A DNA stretch of 64,000 bases from Dryomyza anilis (taxonomy: Eukaryota; Arthropoda; Insecta; Diptera; Dryomyzidae), in NCBI GenBank assembly GCA_951804985.1, contig OX638133.1, positions 54,775,122-54,839,121 of the forward strand. The letters are read 5' to 3'. A program made the position numbers and the translations under genes. Under the pieces are notes generated by a model. The model was not told where the DNA came from and did not search any database. It saw nothing but the letters and a program-made list of their open reading frames with translations. This document shows, piece by piece, positions 44,293 to 56,119 of the stretch (positions are counted from its first letter, which is position 1; every line of letters begins with the position of its first letter).

Positions 44293-45728
44293 ATGGTTAA
44301 ATTCGAACAACTTAAAGTCGACCAGCTAAAGAAGGAGCTGGCGATTCATAATCTTCCAACCGTAGGTACGAAAGTAGAGCTACAAAAGCGCCTAATGGAA
44401 GAATTAGAGAACCAAGGCATTGACCTCGCAGAGCACGAGTTTGAAGCGGAAGCTGCAATAGCGTCATCGAAAAGTGTGGACACGGAGCAAAAAGTACAGT
44501 CCCAAAGTTTTGATATGAACTAGTTGCTCGGAGCAATACAACAACAATTTCAAGAAAATTCCAATCAACTTAAAACAGAACTAGATCAAAAATTTCTAGA
44601 AAATTCAAAACAATTTCAAGAAAATTCCAATCAGCTCAAATTAGACATGAAGCAAAAACTTCTAGAAAATTCAAAACAACTTCAAGAAATTTCGAAACAG
44701 CAACTAGAAAGTTCTAATCAACTGCAAACTGAAATTAAGCAGCAGATGCACGAGCATTCTAAGCAGCTTTTGGAATTTTCTAATACACTCCATAGGAAAG
44801 TGACGGAGCTAGAAACGCATGTAAATGACATCGAAGTGAATATTGATGAAAAAATTCAAAGATTAGAAAACGGTATAGACAAAGAAATCCAAGAAATAAA
44901 AAAAAATTTGCACGTGTTGCAGATAAATGGACCTACACAGCATGTTTTTAGTGGTACGAGGCTAAAATCGCCGATTTACGGTGGAACCACAACATTTTCA
45001 AGCTGCAATTTGAGACCACAGCTGTAAGTAAACGGTGGAATAATGAGGACAGCGTAGCCGCACTTATCGTGGCGCTTAAAGGAGGCGCAGCCGAAGTATT
45101 GCAGACTGTTCCAGAAAGTGATCGAAACAGTTATTTAGCGGTTATGGCTGCACTGCAGCGAAAATATGGCAGTGATCACATGAAACAGATATACCGAATG
45201 GAGCTGAAGGGCAGGATGCAACGAAATGGCGAAACTTTGCAGGCGTATGCAGCGGACGTCGAGAGGCTTGCGCATTTGTCGTATGCAGATTCAACGAGTG
45301 ATTTCATAGAAAAGTGCAAGATCGAAGCTTTTGTTGATGGCAAACGCGATCAGGAGACAAAACGTGCAACAGTGATTACGCCCAAGGTAACATTTACGGA
45401 AACGGTTACCATAGCTCTAACACAGGAGACAGCAAATGCGTTTTGCCGATCGGCTCCAAAGGCGCGTAGAATTGATGTGGAGAACGATGATTTATTTCAA
45501 GTAGTGTGCACAGCTGTTAAAGCAGACGTTAAAACCGAACACACATCAGCCAACAAAGATACTCAATTCAAAGGTCAATGTTACAATTGTGATACATATG
45601 GGCATATAGCACGTGACTCTCGTAAAAAACGCAAGCGCTCAATAAATCAATCTGCAGATGAACCCAGACATGAAGAAAGACAGGATCATGTCCAAAATAG
45701 CCTAAATTTTAATCAAGCTTTAAACTAA
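44293..45728 (+). pseudogene. gag: Gag of element S: SAP-like domain, coiled coil, capsid, zinc knuckle
   Basis: ATG 44293 begins a SAP-like helix-linker-helix (VDQLKKELAIHNLPTVGTK...LQKRLMEEL, residues ~8-42), a DNA-binding fold unusual at the start of Gag. A TAG at 44521-44523 interrupts the frame. The same frame then gives a ~100-residue coiled coil of ENSKQLQE/ENSNQL repeats. A frameshift near 44995 leads to the capsid (VLQTVPESDRNSYLAVMAAL, ...MELKGRMQRNGETLQAYAAD) at 45040-45450. The knuckle is CYNCDTYGHIARDS, where the last Cys is Ser. Ends TAA 45726-45728. Confidence 0.8.
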
Positions 45729-45858
45729 AACGAGTCAGTTCTGCGGGGCACGATCTGACTCCCATAACCGATTGCCCCAGAATCTCCATTTCACAAATTG
45801 CTCGAAAGTCGAATAGTTTAACTATCAAGGGGCTAATTGATTGTGTAGCATATATCGA

Positions 45859-46837
45859 CGTCCCTTACGAAAACTATTATATATTTTTTCCCTTACGAAA
45901 ATAAATACGTTATAATAACATACTTTTTTTTGTAATAAAAGTATGTTATTGTTTTTGATGAGAAAAATAATACGTTTTATGGTTTTGCTAGGAACTCTAT
46001 TATGTTTTTGATATTTCCGAGCATATGTATATCCGTGTATCTACGAATATAAAAATGATTCAAATTTTGCGACGAAGTTTGGAATCTTTTGTTGAACATG
46101 AATAATGCATATATGGTTGAGGCCTTCATATAAAACCTGTACATATTACAGCATTGTAATAAATATATGTAATCGTTTAATAAAGACCACAGACCACTGG
46201 AAACTTATATCAGTCCTGAAATTATACCTAAATTTAATGTAACAGTCTAGATTTCGTAGAAGACAATAACAAATGACCTCGAAAATCCTAAAAATGGACA
46301 AGTCCTAATAATAATAATACGGTCCTAATAATATTTACAATAATACTAGTTTAACATGTTATATTTGTACTCAAATAGCGGAACTCTCGTTTTTACTCTC
46401 GAATGTTATCTACCAAGAGAAAATGCGGTGAAGAAAAACATTTTCTATTTCTTTTTTTGATGTTGCATTCGCTGGTGTTTGAACCAGCGACGTTTCGGCT
46501 TGTATTCCAACACACTAACCTTCTTAGTTACCTACATAGTATATGGTAATGCATATTTTATATCATTATAGCGTAATTATTTTGAATTTTCTGAAACAAA
46601 TTTTACAAATGATATATATCAAAACGTAAAAGCAAAGCAATATGATTTTGAAAAAATCTATTTCAATAAAATGCTCCAATTTTCCACAGAAAACTGTTTG
46701 TTGTACTAATTTTCTTTGAAATTTTGAGAACATTTTAATATTCGTCATTTAAATAAAAATGAAATCGTATTCGTTTAAAAGTGATATATACTTTTTTTCA
46801 TAAGACAGTTTTAATATAATAGTTTTCGTAAGGGGCG
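45859..46837. mobile_element. 979-bp TIR element T3 with TCGA target duplication
   Basis: Ends CGTCCCTTACGAAAACTATTATAT and its inverse ATATAATAGTTTTCGTAAGGGGCG are flanked by TCGA (45855-45858, 46838-46841). It splits the protease region of element S just before the LDTGASHSIIR motif. A second CCCTTACGAAAAT is at 45889 and a 14-bp stem hairpin AATAACATACTTTT/AAAAGTATGTTATT at 45914-45950. A tRNA-like T-arm (46475-46495) is inside. No transposase. Confidence 0.75.
46460..46545 (-). repeat. tRNA-like fragment inside T3
   Basis: Minus-strand CGCTGGTTCAAACACCAGCG is a perfect T-arm-like hairpin, preceded by GGTTAGTGTGTTGG, which resembles an A box. The acceptor stem is not convincing. It may be an internal RNA polymerase III-type promoter remnant. 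Confidence 0.35.
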
Positions 46838-46842
46838 TCGAT

Positions 46843-47034
46843 ATGGTAACGTTGGATACAGGAGCTTCACACTCAATAATAAGAAGTAACCTTGTTAGAG
46901 ACGAAATAGAGCCGCTTATCGGAATAAGATTGCAAAAAGTAATTTGTTGTCGGAAGAACATTAGTAGAAGCGACAAAAGACAAAGTTGTTCCAATAAGAG
47001 TTCTCAACATGGAAAACTCGTCCAAATTAATTAA
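46843..47034 (+). pseudogene. Protease fragment of element S
   Basis: VTLDTGASHSIIRSNL at the start is the catalytic DTGA motif of a retroviral-type aspartic protease. A frameshift soon follows and the C-terminal ILG motif is not clear. Confidence 0.7.
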
Positions 47035-48127
47035 AAACGGAACAGTGATAGGCCAGTGTCAAGAGGCATCAGCGAGAATAAATTGTGAGTCAAATCCACC
47101 AAGAGACTACGGCACATCGCAAATAAACAAATATTCTACTCACAGGTTTATAAAGGAGTGGACGAAGGATTTGACTGCCAAAGAAAAGAGTCAAGTGCAA
47201 CAGCTAATTGACAAATATCGGTGTATATTTGCTGAAAAGGGCCAAAAGGATGGCAGAACTTCCATTGTAAAACATCGAATAGACACTGGTGATTCTAACC
47301 CAATTCGTCAAGCACCAAGAACGGTACCACTTGCGAAAAGAGACGAAGTATCACATTTGGTTGAAGAAATGCACACAAATGGCGTGGTGGAACCATCTGA
47401 GAGTCCATGGAGTTCACCAGTAGTATTGGTGAAAAAGAAGGATGGTAGTACTCGGTTCTGCGTTGACTACCGAAAACGTAATGATGTCACTAAGAAAGAT
47501 AGTAATCCACTGCCCAGAATCGATGACACCTTGGATACACTATCTAATGCTAAGTGGTTTTCAACGTTGGACTTGCAAAGTGGTTACTGGCAAGTAGAAA
47601 TCGATAAGAAAGATCGAGAGAAGACCGCCTTCAGTATTGGAGATGGACTATGGTAATTTTTGGTAATGTCGTTTGGACTATGCAATGCCCCAGCAACATT
47701 CGAGCGGTTAATGGAGCACGTATTAAAAGGTTTACACTGGAAAACATGCCTAGTATACCTTGATGACATAATTGTTATGGGCAAGGATTTCAACGAACAT
47801 CTAAGAAATCTAGAGGAAGTATTCCTTCGATTGAAAAATGCGGGTCTACAACTTAGCCCAAAGAAATGCTCTCTTTTCAAGAAAGAAGTCAAGTATCTGG
47901 GTCATCGAGTTACCACGGAAGGAGTGCATACCGATGAGGATAAAATAGCTGCAGTCAAGGAGTGGCCCAGACCGCAAAATCTACATGACCTACGAAGTTT
48001 CTTGGGGCTATGTACATACTACAGGCGATTTGTTCCAGGTTTTACCAATGTTGCTAGCAGTCTTTATGAGTTGACAAGAAATAACCGCGCATTTCAATGG
48101 AGCTATATCAAGAAAGGGCATTTTTGA
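47009..48127 (+). pseudogene. Reverse transcriptase of element S, one in-frame stop
   Basis: The frame covers HRIDTGDSNPIRQAPR, SPWSSPVVLVKKKDGSTRFC, VDYRKRNDVT, PLPRIDDTLD and FSTLDLQSGYWQVEID (first palm Asp). After a single TAA at 47654-47656 (where Gln is usual) it continues VMSFGLCNAPATFERLM, TCLVYLDDIIV with the intact YLDD, and FLGLCTYYRRFVPGF. All RT motifs are present, so only the stop and the following frameshift at ~48120 disable it. Confidence 0.9.
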
Positions 48128-48891
48128 AATTAAAAGATCTACTGTGCTCGTCATCAATTCTTGCGTATCCAATTCCAGGTGAGAAATGTATACTTGATAC
48201 GGATGCAAGTGGATACGGAACAGGCGGAGTTTTCTCTCAAGTGATCAATGGGCAAGAAAAAGTGATCGCATACTACAGTAAAACATTGTCCAAGCCCGAG
48301 CGAAAGTACTGTGTCATCAGGAGGGAGCTTCTTGCTGTAATTGAAAGTGTGAACATTTTCCTTAAGTATCTGTACGGACAACATTTTCACTTGAGAACCT
48401 ATCACGCAGCACTACGATGGTTACTTCAGTTCAAAGATCCGGAAGGCCAAATTGCGCGTTGGATAGAACGATTACAGAGCTACGATTTCTCAATCGAACA
48501 TCGTAAAGGAGGAAATCATGGATATGCAGATGTTCTGTCACGACGCCCATGTAAACTAGAATGCAGACATTTTTCAAGAGCGGAAGGAAAAGAAAACATA
48601 ATTGACATTCGTTTGCTTAATGTTTTAATGATGTTCAGGGAACAGCAAAAAAAACCACCGTGGGAAGATATAACGGCCGACAGTCCAATAACTAAAGCTT
48701 ACAGGGTACAGTGGCAGAGCTTAAAGCTACCAGATGGTTGCGTATGTCGTGTATGGGAAAGTGAAGATGGCACATCCGCTCGATGCTTGATTATTGTTCC
48801 TAAGTCAAAAATAAAAGAGATATTAGCGGAATACCATGGTGGATCTAGTGGAGGTCATTTGGGCATGAATAAGACGGTAGAAAAACTATAG
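48097..48891 (+). pseudogene. RNase H and integrase N-terminus of element S
   Basis: Contains CILDTDASGYGTGGVFSQ (first RNase H Asp), YCVIRRELLAVIESV (Glu) and the end GYADVLSRRP. The HHQ-type RTYHAALRWL replaces the usual RTDHxxL, so one catalytic Asp is Tyr. After ~60 linker residues, GGHLGMNKTVEKL begins the HHCC finger and is stopped by TAG 48889-48891; the finger continues as FYWVGCQESV...CPQC in frame. Confidence 0.85.
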
Positions 48892-49818
48892 AAACGTTTT
48901 TATTGGGTTGGATGCCAAGAGTCAGTCGCCGATTGGATTCGCAGTTGTCCGCAATGTGTACCAGCAAAAGGACCAACAGTCAGGAGTCGCGGTAGGATGC
49001 ATCAGTACATCGTGGAAGCACCATTCGAGCGTATTGCCATGGATGTCGCCGGGTCGTTTCCAATCAGTGATGCGCGTAATAAGTATGTCCTTGTCGTCAT
49101 TGACTACTTCAGCAAGTGGCCTGAAGTGTATCCCATGCCGAATCAAGAAGCCACAACAGTTGCGGATGCATTAGTTAACAACTGGGTAAGCCGTTTTGGA
49201 GTACCGTTGGAATTGCATTCAGACCAAGGAAGAAATTTTGAGTCTGCAGTTTTTAAGGAAGTATGTTAAGTCCTCAACATACAAAAAACACGAACAACGC
49301 CTTTGCACCCGCAATCAGACGGAGGTGGAGAGATTCAATCGGACTTTGGAAGAGTATCTCAGAAAAGTGGTTGAGAAAAATCAAACAGATTGGGATACAC
49401 ACACCACTATTTCTCATGGCTTATCGAACAGCGGTTCATGATACCACAGCAGCTTCACCATCTAAAATTGTTTTTGGAACAGACTTAAGATTACCTGCGG
49501 ATTTAAAGTTTGGTGCGACTCCTTCAGCTGGAATTCCTATACACAATTATGTTTCCAGAAAAAGTTAAGAAATTAATGAAGTGCATCAGTTTGTAAGACA
49601 GCGTACACAATTTGCGAGCGATAAGATGAAGGCCAGATACGACTGCAAAGGAAGAAAGGCTTATTCCCTAAGCTACAAACACACTGGGAAGGACCATATA
49701 AGATAATTAAAAGAATTAATGATGTAGTGTATCAGATTCAGAATATTGCGGGCGTTAGACGAAAAATTAAAGTAGTACATTTAGAAAGGTTGGCGCCGTA
49801 TAGAAAGACAGAGATTTA
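48892..49818 (+). pseudogene. Integrase core and C-terminus of element S, frameshifted
   Basis: 48900-49266 gives the rest of the zinc finger, FERIAMDVAGSFPISDARNK (first Asp) and GVPLELHSDQGRNFESAVF (second Asp). A frameshift at ~49262 leads to HPQSDG and VERFNRTLEEYLRKVVEKN with the catalytic Glu (49300-49380), then MAYRTAVHDTTAASPSKIVF. The C-terminal end KVVHLERLAPYRK is at 49770-49815. At least three frameshifts. Confidence 0.85.
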
Positions 49819-49856
49819 ACATCTGTTCGGGACGAACAGATTTAGGTGGAGGGCAG

Positions 49857-50402
49857 TGTTACGAAAAGATGTAATTTTCCCCATAGTGCAAGCAATCAAC
49901 AATAATTAATGAGACGCAAGACAATTCAGCGCACTAAGCATGTGTTAGAAAGAGACGGAAGATCATTCAGCGCACTAAGGCAGTGTGCGAGAAAGAGATG
50001 GAAGATCAGCGCATTAAAACACATGAGTGCGAATGAGATGCCAATAGCATGCGTCATTCACGAAACGAGTAGAAGGTTCTCGAAACACGTCGAAGCTTGT
50101 CGAAACTTGTCGAACTGATGCATGCAGTATATAAGGGAGCCGCATCTGAGGTACAGCACTTCAGTTGTGATTTAATAGTGAACTAGTGCGTCTCGTGAGT
50201 GAACATTGTAAAGATAAATTGTAGTAATTCAGCAGTTGATATAAGTGATTATTCTTTAAGTTGTTATTTAAATTAATAAAGTTAATTAATACTAGCAGAA
50301 ATAATACTAGTTAATACCAAATATAAGTGCGTTTTTATTTTGTACACAATCCAGCGATACGAACTCTTAGAACAGTTTTCCGTAGACTGAATTTTTGTAA
50401 CA
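49857..50402 (+). repeat. 3' LTR of element S (546 bp)
   Basis: Matches the 5' LTR with few substitutions, for example G/T at the start TAATTTTCCCC. It ends GTAACA, followed by ATAT. A polypurine tract AGGTGGAGGGCAG directly precedes it. Confidence 0.9.
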
Positions 50403-51990
50403 ATATGAATGCATTAAGTTTATATTTAGTAAACATCTGCATGAATGCATTCGTTTCATCACATACAGTAGTGCACAGTATTTCATTGAACCCTGCATGA
50501 TCGACTCATGTAATTGAAAGAGAGTATAATAGAATGAACTCAAAAGAGAAAACGAATACTGCACAAGATTCGTAAGCTTCAAAACAAAACACTTTCTAAA
50601 ATCAAAACTAAAACAATAGAATATTTATAAAATTCAGCGAGTGCACCGTTTGTCGTTGTTAAATTTTGTTTTATTTCATGATGGTGGTTAATCAAATTAT
50701 TTCATTTTCGTAAATCAAGTCTCATTAATTTTTGTTGTTTTCATATAATTTTGTGTTTAAATCATTCAAAATTGGAAGTTTTTAGTACAATTTTTTGTTT
50801 TCTAAACAAATTGAATAATTTTATAACAATATATGTAAAGAAAGGTATGAGATAAAAGGTTTCTCAAAAACTCTCACTAAATGACATTTATTAAATAAAT
50901 CAGTAAAACCAAAAATTAAAATAAAGTCTGAGAACAAACTCTATTTTTAAAAATTTTCGGTTGCGGTTGAACAGCGAGAGATATAAAGGTTTTCAAAATA
51001 TATCTCTCATTAGTAATTTTTGACAAGCTGAGAGCGTTGATACGCAATCCTCTTTTCATTTGACTCTTAATATTCGAAAACAACATAGAAAATACAATAG
51101 AAATAAAAATTAAAAGTTATTTATGATCTCCGATTTTAATTAATGATATAAATTATATGCATTTATAAGTTAATATTAAATTTGTCTTTTGATTTAAATG
51201 TATTAAACATTTAAAATTACCTTTTGCATGCTCGCAGCACTCGTTGTAATACTTGTATACTCGCTGCATTCGTTTACTTAGTTGAATATTCGCTGCACTC
51301 GGTGTGCCTTACTACAGCGAGTAGTGCAGTTCAAGCACTTTTGTTCTACTATACAAATGTTTTGTGAGTAAACTGAAGTAATGTTTTGACTCTCTTTTGT
51401 TTTTAACTCATTTGTAAAACGAATGATCAAAGCAAGCATATATTAGTTTTTTAAGCTGTAAATACAAGACAGTAAGTATTCGAAAAACAAGGAAATGGCT
51501 TGAAACGTTTATGGCTTGCAGATGTTTAGTATTTAGTATTAAGTTTGTATATCTATTTAATGTTTTATCTCCTTGATCTCACACAAATTATACTAGTAAT
51601 ATATTCTTTGGACAATTAGGCTTTTTGTATTACAAATGAATTAAAAATTAAAATTAATTAAAAAAATGAGTTACCTGCGTAATAAAAACCATCTACTTAA
51701 AATTGTATTACTTAATTAATAAACAAATTAAATAAAAACTATTTAACTAAAATTGTAAATAGGGACTCGTAGTTATTTATAACAACCCTTTCAACTTCGG
51801 CGTGTTTACGTAGTAAAAAGGTATAAAAAGTATTTACTTAATATGTAATAACCTACGCAATAGAAATATAAAAAGTCTGAATGTTTGAAACGTGTGAAAC
51901 AGAAATCGGAACCCATATAATTTTTTGGTTGGACCCGGAATTGCTATTTTATAAAATCATAGAACCGGAACCGATATTCGAAAGGGTTGT
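50403..51990. other. AT-rich stretch without recognised gene
   Basis: No coding, RNA or clear TE feature. At 51235-51345 a short cluster of CTCGCTGCATTCG-like motifs occurs. ACAACCCTTTC (51782-51792) and GAAAGGGTTGT (51979-51990) are inverted and could bound a ~210-bp TIR element. Confidence 0.5.
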
Positions 51991-51994
51991 AGGA

Positions 51995-52320
51995 GGTCTG
52001 CAAAGCAATCGACAGCCTGAAAAACAACAAAGCCTCAGACACGGGTGGTCTGCCTGCTCAATTGTTTAAGACCAGAGGCTCACAACAGTCATTCACCTGC
52101 TCTTCAGCAGAATATGGTAAGATGAAAACGTGTCCAGCTTTGTCCAATTCTTGTGAAGGGGGATCCCACAATACGCGCCAACTACCATTGGACAATTCTC
52201 CTTAATATCGCGAATAAGGTTCTACCGAGCCTATTATGTGAAAGACTGAAGCCCATAGTTAACTGACTGATTGGGCCGTCAGACGTGGCAGGTCCACCAT
52301 AATCCAGATTTTCACATTAC
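51995..52320 (+). pseudogene. RTE-like RT fragment, part 1
   Basis: Frameshifted pieces read DTGGLPAQLFK, KGDPTIRANYHWTILLNIAN and ERLKPIVN-LIGPSD, then IFTL, matching the RT of the minus-strand fragment at 27349-27690. The same protein continues at 53101 and 58814 across two insertions. Confidence 0.75.
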
Positions 52321-53094
52321 ACATTGGGAAAAAATCAATATTTATGGCCAAAAACCAACTATATGACATCGACATAAAATTACCGTCTATTGATAGGTAA
52401 TGAATCATGGCAGATATGCATATAACTTTTTTATATTAGATTTGTACTTTTATTATAATTTATGTTTAACTAAAGTAACATGAAAAATTAAATTTTTGTT
52501 CTCCACCCCAAATATTTCACGTATACTTATAATGACGAAATTGTAACATATTTCATATCATTGATATTGAAGATAAGAACATATACAGTCATTAATTGAA
52601 GTTAGATATTTCGATTTAGTTAGAAAATGTTTCACTTTGTAATATAGACATTTTATTTTCAAATACTAGGAAACAATGATATATTAATTGTCAATAAACG
52701 TGCATTGCACCATTTTGCACCTTTTTAGCGTAACTCTTGTAATAAAAGCGTTTTTGAAAAAAAGTCAAATTTTTTATATATTGATATGGGAAACATAAGG
52801 ATTTTCCCCTTCAAATTAAAATGTATATACATATATTTTACAATATTTTTTCTAAAATGTAAGGAATCATAAAGTATTTGCATCTTGAAGCAGACCACCA
52901 TATAACATTTTCTGTCCTATAACATTTTCTGTCATTGCTCGATTTCATATATGTTTTTAAGTTTGCGATTTTTTTGTTATTTAATTTCTCATTTCTATAC
53001 AAGAAACACATCCTTAAATTCATTATTACAAAATTTTAATAGTCTGAAAACTTTTTATAATTTTGGCCATAAATTTTGAATTTTTCCCAATGTG
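52321..53094. mobile_element. 774-bp TIR element T4 (ACATTGGGAAAAA ends)
   Basis: Left end ACATTGGGAAAAAATCAATATTTATGGCC and an inverted right end GGCCATAAATTTTGAATTTTTCCCAATGT, flanked by CATTAC (52315-52320, 53095-53100). Removal rejoins the RT frame (IFTL-RQIVEKTKR). AT-rich interior, no transposase. Confidence 0.75.
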
Positions 53095-53100
53095 CATTAC

Positions 53101-53210
53101 GACAAATCGTGGAAAAGACTAAAAGAGAGGAAGATCGACTCCCACCACCTTCTCGTCGACTACAAAACTGCATTTGACAGCCGATACGCAAATACGCCAC
53201 CATGTTTGAG
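53101..53210 (+). pseudogene. RTE-like RT fragment, part 2
   Basis: Reads RQIVEKTKREKIDTHHLL-like sequence, VDYKTAFDSRY with the first palm Asp, then up to MFE, where a hAT-like element splits it. Confidence 0.75.
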
Positions 53211-53259
53211 CAAACGTGGATCCAGGGGGGTGGAGAGGGGGGCGATAGCCCCCCCCCCA

Positions 53260-54400
53260 AAAGGCGCACTTTTGAATTTTTCAAACAAATTAAAAAAAAA
53301 ACGCAACATGAAAAAAAATGAGCCTAATATTCAAAATTTTGCGCTTTTTAAAAAGAGCGGAAACTATAGAGAACGGCGCAAAATTTGCAAAAAATAATAA
53401 AATGGCAAATTTTCCACCTCTACAGAAGGGCGCAAAACATAGAAAAAGACGCAAAATGTTCAAAAAAGCATAAAATTGCAAATGCGCCTTATTTACAAAA
53501 TTTGTCGCCTATATTGAAGGGCGCAAAATATAGAGAATGGCGCAAAATTTGCTAAAAATCATAAAATTGCAAATTTTTCACGTCTACAGAAGGGCGCAAA
53601 ATATAGAAAAAGGCGCAAAATGTTCAAAAAAGCATAAAATTACAAATGCGCCTAATTTACAAAATTTTTGCACCTCTATAGAAAGGCGCAAAATGTAGAG
53701 AAAGGAGCAAAATATACAAAAAAGCATAAAATTGCAAATGCGCCTTATTTACAAAATTGTTCGCTTCTATTGAAGGGCGCAAAATATAGAAAATGGCGCA
53801 AAATTTGCTAAAAATCATAAAATTGCAAATTTTTCACCACTACAGAAGGGCGCAAAATGTTCAAAAAAGCATAAAATTGCAAATGCGCCTAATTTAAAAA
53901 ATGTTTGTGCCTCTAACAAGAGCTCAAAATATAGAGAAAGGCGCAAAATTTTCAAAAAAGCATAAAATTGCAAATGCGCCTAATTTAAAAAATGTTTGTG
54001 CCTCTATACAAGGGCGCAAAATATAGAGAAAGGCGCAAAATTTTCAAAAAAAGCGTAAAATGGCAAATGCGCCTTATTTACAAAATTTTTGCGCCTCTAT
54101 AGAAGGACGCAAAAATATAGAGAAAGGAGCAAAATGTTAAAAAAGCATAAAATTGCAAATGCGCTTAATTTACAAAATTTTGGCGCCTCTACAGAAGGGC
54201 ACAAAATATAGAAAATGGCGCAAAATATTAAAAAAAAGCATAAAATTGCAAATGCGCCTAATATTCAGAATTTTTAGGGCTTTTTAAAAGACCGGAAACT
54301 ACAGAGAAACGCACTAAATATTCAAAAAAATAAACACAAAATTTAAAAAGATCGCAAAATATAGAAAAAGGCGCCAAATTTTCCAAAAAAAAAAAAAACA
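53260..54400. repeat. ~92-bp GGCGCAAAATATAG minisatellite
   Basis: Repeated blocks read GGCGCAAAATATAGAGAAAG, then CATAAAATTGCAAATGCGCC and CTCTATAGAAGGGCGC. The core GCATAAAATTGCAAATGCGCC recurs at about 53468, 53631, 53723, 53868, 53960, 54048, 54145 and 54238, so spacing is ~88-97 bp with two longer gaps. GCGCC/GGCGC halves are inverted, so each unit can fold. The same GGCGCC flavour recurs at 58745-58780, near the other end of the hAT element. Confidence 0.85.
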
Positions 54401-55307
54401 ATTCAAACAATTCATTTACAGAGTAAATATGCGTCATTTTCATTTTGTGTTTGTTTTGATAATTTTGCGCTTATAAAGACGATAAAATTCTGTAAGTTAT
54501 GCGCTGTTTTAATTTTGATTGTTATTTGAATAGTTTACGCCTTTCTGAGCTTTCTACATTGCGTCTTTGTATAAAAAATACCATCTCCAGATTACTAATA
54601 TTCTGTAAAATACATTTTTAATTGTTCGCTTTTTTTAAATTTTGCGACTTAAAAAAAAACTTTTTGACATTTTAATCTTTGTTAAAATTGTCCAAAATAG
54701 CGGTTAACTTTTATTTTAAAGTTGACTTTAAATTGTCTACGAAAATGCGCCATTGAATACACAATTCGAGTTTTAAATATTTTGAGATCTATATCAAAAT
54801 GACCCAAGACAAAAATTCTAGGCAGGGTCGAGACAGTGTAGAAAATTTTTTTCGACATATTTTAAAAAGAGATAGGCGGAGTTTGTATCACAAGCTATCT
54901 GTCCGAACTGCCCGATTCCAAAATATGCCATGAATCTGTCATTAAAAACCACAAAATTTTACAAACTGCTATACACTTCCCAAAATATTCCATTTATCTG
55001 TGTGTTGCCCGGAAATATTCCTGAAAAATTACATACATTTTGTCTCATGGTATCAATATTAAATCGAATTTAAACATTATAGGCGCATAACCATAGACAA
55101 CTTTAATAATTCAACTTAAAAAAATTCGACTTTTTTAGAATTTTTGCATAGAATAAATTGTCAAACAGATGATTTTGAATTTAAATTTGATTTTAAATTG
55201 TCTATACTAACGCGCCATAGTTTTTAAAAAATATACATATATTTTGTATATCTTCGTTGTACAACTATAAGTCCAAATACCATGTGTTGGTGTATTTTCA
55301 TAATTAA
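54401..55307. other. AT-rich interior of family-B hAT-like element
   Basis: No gene recognised. Scattered TTGCGCTT/TGCGCC motifs near its start are a decayed continuation of the minisatellite. Confidence 0.55.
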
Positions 55308-56119
55308 CGAGTTGGGAAAGTTAGGTCACACGGGTAATTTCGGTCACATGGGACGGACTTTTATAGTCGGTCGGGCCCGACTATGGATTACCCTACACCT
55401 TTGGTGTGAATATTAATATTGGTATTTTAATTGTATACCTACCTTTGAAGTTCTTAATTATGCTGAACATTCTTACACTCAGAATATTATCTACATACCA
55501 AATTTCTGACGACGTATATCCTATTAATTTAAAAAATTGATGTAAAAGTGAAAATAAAAAAAAATTTAAACATGTAGAAATATAAATGTGGGCGAATCAC
55601 GCCCACTTTTTAAACATATGTAGAGATTTAAGGATAATATTTGATAATTTTGTTTTCACTAATTTGCGAATAAAATGTCCACTATGAAAAAGCGAAAAGT
55701 AATAAAAAAATAAAATGTGGGCGTATCAGGTGAATTCTAACAATACGTTTTAAATTTTATAAGTATATATTAAATACTTTTGGAGTTATTGCTTCGTAAA
55801 GAGTTATATAAAAGTGACTTGTATGGGAGGTGGGCGTGTCCGTTGACTAATTTGGCTCATTCACATTGAAAAAACTAACTTTTGGCAAAAAGTTTTGAAA
55901 AGAAATATCATCGCATTCTAAGCAGTATTTCTCAAGTATACGGACAGCAAGACAGACGGACGGACGGACAGACAGACGGACATGGCTAAACGAACTCGGG
56001 TGGTGATGCTCATCAAGAATATATATACTTTTCCATACCAGACACGCCTTCTAAGGGGCGTTACAATATATGCACAAAGTTAATATACCCTGTACGTCAT
56101 AGGTGTAGGGTATAAAAAG
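55308..56119 (-). mobile_element. Diverged DINE-1/helentron-like element, copy E
   Basis: Starts GAGTTGGGAAAGTTAGGTCACA, has the hairpin ATAGTCGGTCGGGCCCGACTAT, TACCCTACACC, a CAGACGGACGGACGGACAG block (55948-55982), the CATCAAGAATATATATACTTTTCC core and GTGTAGGGTATAAAAA at the end. Its internal sequence differs widely from copies A-D, so it is another subfamily. Confidence 0.65.

Larger units (their letters stand above)
43735..50402 (+). mobile_element. Ty3/gypsy retrotransposon S with SAP-domain Gag
   Basis: Nearly full-length element of 6668 bp with LTRs TGTTACGAAAAG...AACA at both ends and a 4-bp duplication ATAT (43731-43734, 50403-50406). Primer site 44264-44281, Gag, protease remnant, RT, RNase H, integrase and polypurine tract (49844-49856) are in order. 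LTRs differ at only a few percent by eye, plus a ~20-bp 3' difference, so the insertion is fairly young. Gag and pol carry stops and frameshifts, and a TIR element sits at the protease. Clade not assigned; a tRNA-Leu primer is known for mdg3/micropia-like elements. Confidence 0.85.

Noticed and set aside
52838..53023. Minus-strand 61-residue frame in T4
   Set aside because: AT-rich chance frame with no motif inside a non-autonomous element.
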